A stretch of DNA of 43,841 bases from JAISGQ01 sp045534445 (GCA_045534445.1 JAZSJQ010000027.1:1-43841), one strand, 5' to 3'. Counted from the first letter of the stretch, positions 24,284 through 32,787 are shown. The notes: a model not told the origin generated them from the letters alone. Program-made: numbers and translations.

Positions 24284-25762
24284 ATGGATAATCAGAAGAT
24301 ATACAAGGACATCGCCCTGAGAACAGGCGGTGATATCTATATCGGAGTGGTAGGGCCTGTAAGAACGGGAAAATCCACACTCATCAAAAAGTTCATGGAT
24401 ACACTTGTAATTCCCAATATCGACAGCAAGTACAGCGCAGAGCGCGCCATCGACGAGCTGCCCCAGTCTGCCGCAGGCAGAACAATAATGACCACCGAGC
24501 CCAAGTTTATTCCCGAAGAGGCAGTGGAGGTAAACGTTGATGACGTGGCTTCCTTCCGCGTCCGCATGATCGACTGCGTAGGCTATATTGTCCCCAGTGC
24601 CCTTGGTTATATTGAAGAAAATGCACCGCGCATGGTAAAAACTCCGTGGTTTGAGGAGGAAGTACCCTTCAATCTTGCGGCAGAGGTAGGTACCAGAAAG
24701 GTGATCACCGACCATTCGACCATAGGTCTTGTTGTCACCACAGACGGCAGTATCACAGACATTCCCCGTGAAGAATACGAGGAGGCAGAGGAGAGGGTCA
24801 TCGGCGAACTGCGCGAGCTTGGCAAGCCCTTTGCGGTACTTCTCAACTGCACAGACCCCATGAGCGATTCTGCCCGTGAAATGACGGAGGATCTGAAAGA
24901 AAAATACACAGTTCCTGTTGTTGCCATCAACTGCCAGACCATCACTGAGCAGGAGATTCGCGGTATTCTTGCAACCATTCTCATGGAGTTTCCCATAAAA
25001 TCCGTTGCCATCAACATGCCGCGCTGGCTGTGTGCCCTTGAAAAGGGGCACTGGCTGAAGGACGAAATGTTTGCGGTTATCAGAAATGCCGCAAGGGAAG
25101 CAGAGAAGATAAGTGAAATAGAGAATATCTGCCGCGCTCTTTCTCAGTGCCGTCACATCATCAGTGCAAAAGTTTCGGGAATAGAGCTCGGCTCGGGCAA
25201 GGTTAAGCTCGATGTTGTGATGACCCCCAATCTTTTCTATAAAATACTCGGAGAGAATACAGGTCTCGAGATCGAGGACGAAGCAGGACTTCTGCGTTCC
25301 ATGCTGGAGCTTGCGGAGATCAAGCGCAAGTACGATAAGGTTGCCGCGGCTCTCGAACAGGTTGAGGAAACAGGCTACGGCATTGTGATGCCGTCCCTTG
25401 AGGAGCTGAGCCTTGAAGAACCCGAAATGATGAAGCAGGGCGGAAAGTACGGAGTGCGTCTGAAGGCATCAGCCCCCTCCATTCATATGCTGAAAGCCAA
25501 TATTACCACCGAGGTTGCTCCCATAGTCGGCAGTGAAAAGCAGTCTGAGGATCTTGTTCACTACCTGCTCAATGAGTTCGAGGAAGAACCCTCCATGATC
25601 TGGGAATCCAATATGTTCGGAAAGTCTCTCCATGAGCTTGTAAACGAGGGTTTGCACAATAAGCTCAGCCGTATGCCTGCCGATGCAAGAGCAAAATTCC
25701 AGGAGACCATTGAAAGGGTCATTAACGAAGGCTGCAACGGACTTATCTGTATTATTCTTTAA
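24284..25762 (+). CDS. spoIVA: Stage IV sporulation protein A, coat basement ATPase
   Basis: A 492-residue TRAFAC-class ATPase that polymerises into the basement layer of the spore coat. It has Walker A GPVRTGKST (24-32), the YSAERAIDELPQSAAGRTIMTTEPKF segment, the Walker B-like RVRMIDCVGYIVPSALGY, DHSTIGLVVTTDGSITDIPRE and LLNCTDPMSD. The C-terminus (FGKSLHELVNEGLHNKLSRMP ... NEGCNGLICIIL) ends in the conserved Cys-containing tail used for membrane/SpoVM attachment. Length is the same as in Bacillus (492). It is in an operon with sipL; Shine-Dalgarno GAGAGGAAAG. Confidence 0.97.
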   Translation: MDNQKIYKDIALRTGGDIYIGVVGPVRTGKSTLIKKFMDTLVIPNIDSKYSAERAIDELPQSAAGRTIMTTEPKFIPEEAVEVNVDDVASFRVRMIDCVGYIVPSALGYIEENAPRMVKTPWFEEEVPFNLAAEVGTRKVITDHSTIGLVVTTDGSITDIPREEYEEAEERVIGELRELGKPFAVLLNCTDPMSDSAREMTEDLKEKYTVPVVAINCQTITEQEIRGILATILMEFPIKSVAINMPRWLCALEKGHWLKDEMFAVIRNAAREAEKISEIENICRALSQCRHIISAKVSGIELGSGKVKLDVVMTPNLFYKILGENTGLEIEDEAGLLRSMLELAEIKRKYDKVAAALEQVEETGYGIVMPSLEELSLEEPEMMKQGGKYGVRLKASAPSIHMLKANITTEVAPIVGSEKQSEDLVHYLLNEFEEEPSMIWESNMFGKSLHELVNEGLHNKLSRMPADARAKFQETIERVINEGCNGLICIIL

Positions 25763-25788
25763 AAAGCAAAAGCTGTACAAATCCCGCC

Positions 25789-25838
25789 AAAATGACAAAA
25801 GTTGTCCACGGTAAAATGACAAAGTAGAGACGTGGACA
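25789..25838. repeat. Direct and inverted short repeats after spoIVA
   Basis: AAAATGACAAA occurs twice 24 bp apart (25789-25799, 25813-25823), and TGTCCACG (25803-25810) is inverted as CGTGGACA (25831-25838). Arrays of such motifs occur at insertion-sequence ends; no transposase remnant is seen. The 219-bp gap 25763-25981 otherwise holds only a terminator. Confidence 0.35.
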
Positions 25839-25870
25839 GAGAACTCTTGGAAAAGGGAAGATAAAACGAA

Positions 25871-25919
25871 AAAGAGCACTCCGGCTCCCCGAAGAACGGG
25901 GAGCCGGAGTGCTCTTTTG
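25871..25919 (+). terminator. Terminator of sipL-spoIVA, 21-bp perfect stem
   Basis: 25871-25891 pairs perfectly with 25897-25917 around an AAGAA loop; TTT closes the stem on the plus strand and AAA opens it, so it can also end the opposing zinc-ribbon gene. Confidence 0.85.
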
Positions 25920-25981
25920 GTTACCAATAAAATATTTTAGTCCGAAAAACTGAAAGTTTCATCTCTTCGACAAATTGGAAG

Positions 25982-26179
25982 TTATTTCAGTTTATGAAAG
26001 TCTTCCACGTAGATAGACACTTCACCACATTCAGGGCAAATAGCTACTTTAGGCTTACCAATCCTGCCTCCAAAAAGTTTGCTTTCATCAGAAGACATAA
26101 CGATTCCGTATCCTGCACCTTCAATTTTTATTGCACAGCCCTCTTTCATTTCACTTCCGCAACGTATGCATTTTCTCAT
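25982..26179 (-). CDS. Small zinc-ribbon protein
   Basis: A 65-residue protein with two Cys pairs, CIRCGSEM near the N-terminus and CPECGEV near the C-terminus, forming one zinc ribbon around a conserved centre (KIEGAGYGIVMSSDESKLFGGRIGKPKVA). It looks like a conserved family of tiny nucleic-acid-binding-like proteins in gut Firmicutes, without known role. Strong Shine-Dalgarno GGAGGT 8 nt from the ATG and its own promoter. Confidence 0.85.
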   Translation of the reverse strand: MRKCIRCGSEMKEGCAIKIEGAGYGIVMSSDESKLFGGRIGKPKVAICPECGEVSIYVEDFHKLK

Positions 26180-26214
26180 AATAATACCTCCGTAAACTTC
26201 AAATTTTCCTGATC

Positions 26215-26243
26215 ATTATATAATTGAATAATAGAAAATACAA
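26215..26243 (-). promoter_or_regulatory. Promoter of the zinc-ribbon gene
   Basis: Minus strand TTGTAT (26243-26238), 17 bp spacer, TATAAT (26220-26215), about 36 bp from the start codon. Confidence 0.65.
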
Positions 26244-26418
26244 TAATTGCTTTTAACCCGATTTGAGAAAAATGTTTAGAAAATGTGCGGAGATAGGGGA
26301 GAATATACATATCGTCTTATTGACGGAGATTTTAGCGGGTCTGGGTGTCTTTTTAGGGTGGACAGATTTGGTCAAAATAATCGGATAATAACAAAAGCGT
26401 GTATATACCTATTACGGA
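26244..26418. other. Intergenic stretch without supported gene
   Basis: The rest of the 304-bp gap 26180-26483 holds no recognisable gene. A 38-codon reading frame on the plus strand (26272-26388) has a hydrophobic middle but no ribosome binding site; it may be a remnant or chance. Confidence 0.4.
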
Positions 26419-26466
26419 AAAAAGCACTCTGACTACATGGAGAGCAGTAGTCAGAGTGCTTTTTAA
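26419..26466 (-). terminator. Terminator, 18-bp perfect stem
   Basis: 26419-26436 pairs perfectly with 26447-26464 around a 10-nt loop, and A/T runs flank both sides. It serves the minus-strand PH-like gene and could act both ways. Confidence 0.85.
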
Positions 26467-26483
26467 TAAGCTGAAGATATGCA

Positions 26484-26921
26484 TTATTTATCTGCTTCAT
26501 ATTGCCTCAGCACACCAAGCAGTGCATCAAGGTTTTTCTTTTGATCCGGATGTCCCATAGCATATACTTTGTTTGCAAATGTCCATTTAAGTTTTAAATT
26601 CTTTCCCTGATTATCGATCACAATTTTTACTGAATTCTGACCGAAAACAGTTTTACCGATTTTTACCGATTTAATAAGATCAAGAGGAAAGCTAAGAGTT
26701 CCTTGCGGTATTCCAAGCATTGTAAATCTGGTTACGATCAGCCTCTGCATACTGGTTATTGCTACGAATCCGTATAAGTTACTTGCGGTGGACGTGGATA
26801 ATTTGCTTATTTTTCCAAGACCTCCGTACACGGCATGATAGTATTTTTCATCAGGCAAGCAGAGTGCCTGCAAGGATGTATGCATTAAATCTGCATCGAG
26901 CTTGGGCATTGCTTTTATCAT
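26484..26921 (-). CDS. Bacterial PH-domain-like protein
   Basis: A 145-residue soluble protein with the pattern of bacterial pleckstrin-homology-like (YokE/bPH) domains: an N-terminal helix (ALCLPDEKYYHAVYG), a series of beta strands (GFVAITSMQRLIVTRF; GTLSFPLDLIKSVKIGKTVFGQNSVKIVI; LKLKWTF) and a closing helix (KKNLDALLGVLRQYEA). Such proteins are widespread and mostly uncharacterised. The Shine-Dalgarno is weak (GGATAGG). It starts 48 nt after the diguanylate cyclase gene ends, so both may be on one transcript. Confidence 0.7.
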   Translation of the reverse strand: MIKAMPKLDADLMHTSLQALCLPDEKYYHAVYGGLGKISKLSTSTASNLYGFVAITSMQRLIVTRFTMLGIPQGTLSFPLDLIKSVKIGKTVFGQNSVKIVIDNQGKNLKLKWTFANKVYAMGHPDQKKNLDALLGVLRQYEADK

Positions 26922-26969
26922 CCTATCCGTTTTGAAGTTAAAACACGCTTTTCAAGTATGAAGAACAAC

Positions 26970-29900
26970 TTATTCGGTGATGACCATAATGATCTTCGGT
27001 TGTTCAGACTCAAAACAGGAAAGAATGATTTTTTTATTACCATCATCGATAACAAATTCAAACTGTTCATTCTCTGAAAGTGTATCGGAAAGAGCTTCTG
27101 TGTCCATTTTGAGCAAAGGAGAAAGCTCAGCAGAATAATCACCGCAGGAGGGGATTATATCCGATGCACCGAAACATATATCATATTTCCATGTTGCGGT
27201 ATCAATGATATATGCGGCTTCAAGCTTTTCCTTTGCAGACATTTCAAGGATTTTCTGAAGCTTTGCGGTATCCTGCATCAGGGGCCTTTCCGTGGCACGG
27301 CGAACAAGCGCGATGCCGCATATATCGCCGTCTGTGTTCTTGTAGTAGATGATAATAAATGCTATATAGCGAGGCTTAGAGTCGGTATTATCCTTCAGGC
27401 GGCAATAGAAATAAAGATAATTGCAGCCTTCCGCATATCGCTGCAGCATTGAAATGCGCGAAACGGAAGAAAGGATTTCCTCAGAGTAATCGGGGTGTAT
27501 GATTTCTGAGGCGATATCAACAAACTGATCGAGAGTACCTTCTCTTGGGAGAATATTGTTGAAGTCGTCAGCGGCTTCAAGTACGCAGATGGTGTTCTTC
27601 GTAAGGTTTGAAAGCAGGATCTGAGGATAGAACTTTGCAAGAGAACTCATCATACGCCTGAATTCGATATTGTCGAGAAGTGTACTGCTTTTGAAGTGTG
27701 AAAAACTATAGGATTTATATCTGAAATCCTCGTCAGACATTTCATCGGTAAAAGAAGCAAAGTCATTTTTGCCGTTCTGCTTCACATGATACAAAGCCAT
27801 ATCAGCGCGCTTGTAGAGAGAGGCAAAATCATGTGCATCATCGTCTGCGATGGAAATTCCCATACTGCAGTGAAGACAATTGTCGTCATTTTCTCCTATT
27901 TTTATGGCGGTGAGTCTGCGGAGCAGGGAAGAAGCAATATTATCAATGCTTTCTGATTCAGAAAGATTTGGGATGAATACAAGGAATTCGTCGCCGCCGA
28001 GTCTTCCTTCCATGCCGATTCCCTTGAAAGTAGAAATAAGCTCATCGGAGATTGCGCAAATGGCACGGTCACCCTGAGCATGTCCGAGAGTGTCATTAAT
28101 ATACTTAAGATCATCAAGGTCTATGAGCATGAATACGCTGTTTTTGTAATTGGCGTCAAGAGATTCCTTGATTTTCTGCTCAATAGTGCTTCGGTTATAG
28201 AGTCCGGTAAGACCGTCATTTTCGGCCTTATGGATAATGTTGAGCTGTTTGAGCATACTCTCGGTGACATCGTTGAGAGTCATAAGCAGCTTGATGTGTT
28301 CGGTATACGGATCCTTTACAAGCTGAACGGAGCAGTGGATCCAGATTTTTGTGTTATCATCAAGCGCAACAGGCCAGTTGTCGGAAATTATACGTTGGGA
28401 GTCATTGTATGCTTCCAACAGCATCTCCTTTGAGAGATAAGCGTCAACACGGCGCTGCTGCTTTTTCTTGGTTATGCTTCCGGAGAGATATGAAACAGTC
28501 TCGGCATAGGTTTTGTCAAGGAACGATTCCGTATACGGCTCAATAATGCCTATCTGTTTTTCAACTGATTCCGTGTTAAGATCGATTTCAAGGAAAACGG
28601 ATTTATTGGAGATGGCATTGTTTATGGTATCCATATAACGGGCATGAGAAATTTCATGATCGTGCTGTTCGGTCACATCAAGGAGAGAAATGACCGCACC
28701 GACAGTATTGCCGTTATCATCGGGCATAGCGGTAAAGCAGGTATCGAACCAGCGATCTGTGTCGTCAAGACAATTGATGTGGAGCTTGACATCACCGTTG
28801 CGATCGCCGCGGTTCATCATATCTATAAGGGTGTTCAGAGCACCTACGGAATCGGGGTGAATGAGAGAATAATCAAAAAGAGTATTGATGGGATCGTAGC
28901 AATGGTCTGTAAGGCCGTTGCTCAAAGCGACTTCGACATTTATTGCGCGCAGTACATCCTTGGCAAAATCATAGTAATAAACGATGCGATCAGAGTGTTC
29001 GCCGACCATGCTCATTATTTTTTCGTTGCGGCGGAGCTGCTCGAGCATCTCATAGCGCTCTGTGATATCAGTAAATACACTGATGAAACCTACGCTTCCG
29101 TCCTCATCGACAAAACGGGAGGCGATCTCCTGAACACGGGCAGTGCTGCCGTCTTTTTTGTACATTCTGTATTCAAGGGTGAGTCGATCAACGCCTTCGT
29201 CACTGGCCTTTCGGAGAATTGCGTTGGCTTCCCGGATATCCTCCTGATTTATCAGATTGCGCAGACCGTTTTTATGCATTTCGGCAACTTCTTCAGCGCT
29301 GTACCCGAACATGAGGAAAAGATTGCCGTTAATATACGGAATGGGTCGCCAGTCAAGGTAATACATTACAATGGCAACGGGGAGTGCATCATATGCAAAT
29401 TTCTCATAATAACGTTTCTTTTCAAGTTCCTCGGTCGTTTCGTCAAGAGTCTTGAGCAGATGTTCCTCAAGGTTCTTCTGCTCGTCAACGATACGGGAAA
29501 GAAGGACAACAAGGATGTCGCTGTCATAGGGGTTTTCTATGTTGAGAACAATGGTTTCAAACCAGTGCCAGTCGTTGTCGTTTCCGAGGCTTCGATAAGT
29601 GATGCGCACGGTGCCGTCGCCGTTTGTGATTGCATGGCAGAGATTATCTACGGAAAGGGTATCGATCAGATTCACTCTGTGAGCAGGCGAAGCGATAGAT
29701 GCAGAGGTTGAAACAAGCTCTGAAAATACGGTAGTGCTGCTGTCAATATCCTTGGAATAATCCTCATACTGAATTATATTGCAGGTGTTTTTTGAAAGAT
29801 TGCAGGTAACAGCCAGAGGATAAATTGATTTCAATACACCGAAAAGAGAACCACTTTCAAAAAGCTTTCCCTTGCAGCGTTCGATGTCATCGGAAACGTC

Positions 29901-30167
29901 ATCGGAAACCGCAAAACCTCTTTCCACCGAGATAACAGGTACCGAGGAAACGGAGGGGTCCTTTTCCGTGCTTCTGATAAGCTCAGCCTTATAAGCGGAA
30001 TTAACAAGGACAAGATCGATATTGGAAGATTTCATGATGCTTACGGCAGCAGAAACATCACAGGCTTTAAGGAAATTGACATTGCCGCATATGAACTTTG
30101 AAAAGCTTCCTGCATCAGACTGAGAAATATCAAGAAGCAGAATGGTTTTTTGTCCGATATTTACCAA
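26970..30167 (-). CDS. Multi-PAS GGDEF diguanylate cyclase
   Basis: A 1065-residue cytoplasmic signalling protein. The N-terminal 120 residues look receiver-like (KTILLLDISQSDAGSF ... IDLVLVNSAY) but without a clear phospho-acceptor. PAS-type sensor segments follow at about 245-370 (with VFTDITERYEML), 380-500 (SLLDVTEQ) and 505-640 (TLNDVTESML). The GGDEF domain (about 645-790) has IDLDDLKYINDTLGHAQGD and an intact GGDEF at 724-728, predicting synthesis of c-di-GMP from two GTP. The inhibitory I-site is absent (KGIG in place of RxxD). About 270 further residues follow, probably another PAS/GAF-like module. The start is TTG (30167) after AAAGGAA. No EAL domain and no membrane segment. Confidence 0.9.
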   Translation of the reverse strand: MVNIGQKTILLLDISQSDAGSFSKFICGNVNFLKACDVSAAVSIMKSSNIDLVLVNSAYKAELIRSTEKDPSVSSVPVISVERGFAVSDDVSDDIERCKGKLFESGSLFGVLKSIYPLAVTCNLSKNTCNIIQYEDYSKDIDSSTTVFSELVSTSASIASPAHRVNLIDTLSVDNLCHAITNGDGTVRITYRSLGNDNDWHWFETIVLNIENPYDSDILVVLLSRIVDEQKNLEEHLLKTLDETTEELEKKRYYEKFAYDALPVAIVMYYLDWRPIPYINGNLFLMFGYSAEEVAEMHKNGLRNLINQEDIREANAILRKASDEGVDRLTLEYRMYKKDGSTARVQEIASRFVDEDGSVGFISVFTDITERYEMLEQLRRNEKIMSMVGEHSDRIVYYYDFAKDVLRAINVEVALSNGLTDHCYDPINTLFDYSLIHPDSVGALNTLIDMMNRGDRNGDVKLHINCLDDTDRWFDTCFTAMPDDNGNTVGAVISLLDVTEQHDHEISHARYMDTINNAISNKSVFLEIDLNTESVEKQIGIIEPYTESFLDKTYAETVSYLSGSITKKKQQRRVDAYLSKEMLLEAYNDSQRIISDNWPVALDDNTKIWIHCSVQLVKDPYTEHIKLLMTLNDVTESMLKQLNIIHKAENDGLTGLYNRSTIEQKIKESLDANYKNSVFMLIDLDDLKYINDTLGHAQGDRAICAISDELISTFKGIGMEGRLGGDEFLVFIPNLSESESIDNIASSLLRRLTAIKIGENDDNCLHCSMGISIADDDAHDFASLYKRADMALYHVKQNGKNDFASFTDEMSDEDFRYKSYSFSHFKSSTLLDNIEFRRMMSSLAKFYPQILLSNLTKNTICVLEAADDFNNILPREGTLDQFVDIASEIIHPDYSEEILSSVSRISMLQRYAEGCNYLYFYCRLKDNTDSKPRYIAFIIIYYKNTDGDICGIALVRRATERPLMQDTAKLQKILEMSAKEKLEAAYIIDTATWKYDICFGASDIIPSCGDYSAELSPLLKMDTEALSDTLSENEQFEFVIDDGNKKIILSCFESEQPKIIMVITE

Positions 30168-30408
30168 GATATCAATTCCTTTCCCGAGGCGAAAAAGCCA
30201 CCGTAATTTATAATGTAACGTTCACGGCATAATGAAGAATATGCTTACAAAAGCCCAAAAACGCATTAAATAGTATAATATAATAAATAAGGAATTTCAA
30301 TCATTTGAAGCAAAGTCCATGTTTTAAATAAAAATTACATATTCTCACTGTGCAATAAGTCAATAAATGTATCGCACAAATTACATATAATATATTGCGG
30401 CGTAGGGA
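30168..30408. other. AT-rich divergent intergenic region
   Basis: The 314-bp gap between the diverging diguanylate cyclase and acetyltransferase genes holds no gene. It contains AT-rich runs with several TATAAT-like strings (around 30280-30292) and the acetyltransferase promoter at its right end; no riboswitch or c-di-GMP aptamer was recognised. Confidence 0.5.
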
Positions 30409-30437
30409 TTGTGAAAAAAGACAAAATGTGGTATAAT
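30409..30437 (+). promoter_or_regulatory. Promoter of the GNAT-SDR-PP2C operon
   Basis: TTGTGA (30409-30414), 17 bp spacer, TATAAT (30432-30437), 44 bp before the ATG. Confidence 0.7.
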
Positions 30438-30481
30438 GATATGTATAGACAAAAAAGATGGTAACTGCAGAGGTGTAAAGT

Positions 30482-31111
30482 ATGGGCGAAACGGCAAAGG
30501 ATATAAAAATAGTACCGGCGAGTATAGAGCTTGCTGATTCATATAACGAGGCGCTCAATGAGGTAGCCCGGGAGGGAAAATATCTTTCTGTGACGGAAGG
30601 CTATAAGAAATCCGAATCGAGAGCATTTCTTGCGGACTGTATTTCAAAGGGATATCCCGCCTATTTCGTACTGGACGAAAATGATAAGGTGGTAGGATGG
30701 TGTGATATAGTCCTGAGAAGCGAATATACCGATGAAGTTACAGGCAGTATCGGTGTCGGACTGCTCAGCGAATATCGCAATGCGGGAGTCGGCAGGCTTC
30801 TTATGCATACAGCGATGCAGGCAGCAGAAAGATACGGCTTTGAGAGAATAATCCTTGATGTGCGCAAGACCAACGAAAGAGCAATTCATGTTTACGAGGT
30901 GTTGGGCTTTGAATATGACCATTCGAGGGATTCAACACTGAAGATAGATAATGAGACCGTCGAAGTGCTTCGTATGCAGAAGTCTCTTTCGGCAGTATCC
31001 GAAAACAATGAAGCGGAATATTCAAAGGCAGGATGCGGATTCTGGCTGCCGGTGATTCTGGGCGGCTGTCTTATAGGAGCTGTCATTGCGATTCTGTGTA
31101 TTATACTGTAG
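30482..31111 (+). CDS. GNAT acetyltransferase with C-terminal membrane anchor
   Basis: A 209-residue protein. Residues 1-165 are a GNAT N-acetyltransferase (acetyl-CoA to amine): YFVLDENDKVVGWCDI, the CoA-binding motif A GVGLLSEYRNAGVGRLLM (R/Q-x-x-G-x-G/A) and ERAIHVYEVLGFEYD. After a short acidic linker (SENNEAEYSK) comes a single hydrophobic helix (about 187-209) that ends the protein, so the enzyme is probably tail-anchored with its catalytic domain in the cytoplasm. The substrate is unknown. First gene of an operon; 9 nt to the SDR gene. Confidence 0.88.
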   Translation: MGETAKDIKIVPASIELADSYNEALNEVAREGKYLSVTEGYKKSESRAFLADCISKGYPAYFVLDENDKVVGWCDIVLRSEYTDEVTGSIGVGLLSEYRNAGVGRLLMHTAMQAAERYGFERIILDVRKTNERAIHVYEVLGFEYDHSRDSTLKIDNETVEVLRMQKSLSAVSENNEAEYSKAGCGFWLPVILGGCLIGAVIAILCIIL

Positions 31112-31120
31112 GAGAGAAAA

Positions 31121-31864
31121 ATGAGCTTTATGGGAAGGAAGACCGCTCTGGTAACGGGAGCATCGGGAGGAATAGGCAGTGCGGCGGTACGCGCTCTTGC
31201 TTCTGACTACTGTGTAGCGGTACACTATAACAACGGAAAAGAAAAAGCGGAGGAGCTGTGCCGCGAGCTGAATTCCAAAGGAGCAATGACGGCACCCTTC
31301 GGTTGTGATATATCTGACAGCAAAAGTGTTTCCGGAATGTTTGCGGATATAAAAAGACAGCTTGGGGGAGTCGACCTGCTTGTAAATAACGCAGCTGTTG
31401 CCCTCAATAAGCTTGCCATGGATGTATCTGACGAAGAATGGCGAAAGATCATGGGAGTTGATCTTGACGGCTGTTTTTACTGCTGCAGGGAAGCACTGTG
31501 CGGTATGGTCAGCAGACAGAGCGGTGTGATAATCAATATATCTTCGATATGGGGAATATCAGGGGCTTCCTGTGAGGCGGTTTATTCAGCTGCAAAGGCA
31601 GGCGTTATCGGTCTGACGAAGGCGCTTGCAAAGGAGTACGGACTGTCGGGCATCAGAGTGAATTGCATTGCGCCGGGAGTGATAGATACCCCGATGAACG
31701 GAAATCTTTCGGAGGCTGACCTTGATGCGCTGAGGGAGGAAACACCCCTCGGCAGACTTGGGACTCCCGAGGAGATTGCAGAGTGCATAGCATTTCTGGC
31801 ATCGGACAAGGCTTCATTTATAACAGGTCAGGTAATAAGCCCCAACGGAGGCATAATAATCTGA
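31121..31864 (+). CDS. SDR oxidoreductase, FabG/YmfI-like
   Basis: A 247-residue short-chain dehydrogenase/reductase. NAD(P)-binding TGASGGIG (12-19), NNAAVAL, and the catalytic Ser in INISSIWG with Tyr155 and Lys159 (YSAAK), then GIRVNCIAPGVIDTPMN. The ISSIWGISGASCE and EETPLGRLGTPEEIAE segments look like the FabG-like group that includes YmfI, the elongation-factor-P 5-aminopentanone reductase, rather than the fatty-acid FabG proper; this finer call is from memory and needs a tree. It lies between the anchored GNAT and a PP2C gene. Confidence 0.85.
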   Translation: MSFMGRKTALVTGASGGIGSAAVRALASDYCVAVHYNNGKEKAEELCRELNSKGAMTAPFGCDISDSKSVSGMFADIKRQLGGVDLLVNNAAVALNKLAMDVSDEEWRKIMGVDLDGCFYCCREALCGMVSRQSGVIINISSIWGISGASCEAVYSAAKAGVIGLTKALAKEYGLSGIRVNCIAPGVIDTPMNGNLSEADLDALREETPLGRLGTPEEIAECIAFLASDKASFITGQVISPNGGIII

Positions 31865-31892
31865 TAATGTTTTTGGATAAGGAAAGGGTTTT

Positions 31893-32684
31893 ATGAGCGA
31901 AAATATCGTAAGCTACGCATCGACAGTAACTGGAAACCAAAGAGAAAATAATGAGGACTGCTTTTATCTTGACGGAAGCATATCTCCATGCGGTGCAAAT
32001 GAATATTTTGACAGCAAGGAATCAGATAATAATATTCAGATATTTGCGGTGTTTGACGGTATGGGCGGTGAAGCCTGCGGAGAGGTTGCGTCCGCACTGG
32101 GGGCAGAAACTCTTGCTGCGGCACACTCAAAGTATCTTGCTGAAAACAGCGGACCTCTTACAAAGCTTGTAGGCGACTTTTTTAAGGATTCCTGCAAGGC
32201 GATTGAAGATAAGGCGAAAGAGCTTGAAAAGGCGATAATAGGAACCACCTGCGCCCTTGCCTGCTTCTATAAAGGAAAGCTGTTTGCCGCAAATATAGGT
32301 GACAGCAGAACATATTATTATACAAACGGCAGACTTTCCCAAATATCAAAAGATCATACCGAGGCACAGTATCTCATTGATAAGGGTGTGCTGACAGCTG
32401 AGGAGGCGCGGGGCAGTGCGGCAAAGCACGGACTTATGCGATTTCTGGGAATGCCGACAGATTTTCAGCCTCTTGCGGCATACTATTCCCGTCCTATAGT
32501 GCCTAAAAGCGGTGATGTACTGCTTCTGTGCAGCGATGGTCTGACCGATATGCTTTATGACGAGGATATTGAAAGGATCATTGCGTCGGAAAAAGATGTA
32601 AGATCAATAGGCGAAGCACTGACAGCCCTTGCCCTTGAACGGGGCGGAGTGGATAATACCACAGTGATAGTAGTAGGATTCTGA
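31893..32684 (+). CDS. Second PP2C-family phosphatase
   Basis: A 263-residue PP2C Ser/Thr phosphatase: NQRENNEDCF, FAVFDGMGGEACGEVAS, AANIGDSRTYYY, KDHTEAQYLIDKG, LLLCSDGLTDML and GGVDNTTVIVV. It differs from PrpC by an insert near residues 30-45 and a longer middle region. No kinase gene is next to it; the only Ser/Thr kinase in the window is prkC, 12 kb away. It could act on PrkC targets or on an unrelated pathway. It ends the GNAT-SDR-PP2C operon, before a terminator. Confidence 0.93.
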   Translation: MSENIVSYASTVTGNQRENNEDCFYLDGSISPCGANEYFDSKESDNNIQIFAVFDGMGGEACGEVASALGAETLAAAHSKYLAENSGPLTKLVGDFFKDSCKAIEDKAKELEKAIIGTTCALACFYKGKLFAANIGDSRTYYYTNGRLSQISKDHTEAQYLIDKGVLTAEEARGSAAKHGLMRFLGMPTDFQPLAAYYSRPIVPKSGDVLLLCSDGLTDMLYDEDIERIIASEKDVRSIGEALTALALERGGVDNTTVIVVGF

Positions 32685-32685
32685 T

Positions 32686-32720
32686 AAAAAACAGCCTTCT
32701 TTCGGAAGGCTGTTTTTCTT
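32686..32720 (+). terminator. Terminator of the GNAT-SDR-PP2C operon
   Basis: AAAACAGCCTTC / GAAGGCTGTTTT with a TTTCG loop and a T-run. Confidence 0.9.
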
Positions 32721-32737
32721 TTAAAATCTCTTTCTGA

Positions 32738-32766
32738 CACGCAATTCCTTTTTTCTGCATACACTA
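32738..32766 (+). promoter_or_regulatory. Sigma-K (late mother-cell) promoter candidate
   Basis: CATACACTA (32758-32766) fits the sigma-K -10 consensus CATAnnnTA exactly; CACG (32738-32741), 16 bp upstream, fits the -35 mACm in three of four positions. It lies just before the ATPase Shine-Dalgarno. No sigma-A promoter is apparent. Confidence 0.5.
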
Positions 32767-32787
32767 AAGAAAAAAGGAGTTTTTGAT

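Noticed and set aside
24167..25156. Long open frame on the minus strand opposite sipL and spoIVA
   Set aside because: It is the mirror of two well-supported sporulation genes; no ribosome binding site and no recognisable domain.
26272..26388. 38-codon plus-strand frame with hydrophobic middle
   Set aside because: No Shine-Dalgarno, no family, lies between terminators; cannot be supported.
28644..29711. 355-codon plus-strand frame opposite the diguanylate cyclase
   Set aside because: Antisense of a PAS/GGDEF protein with clear motifs; no ribosome binding site.
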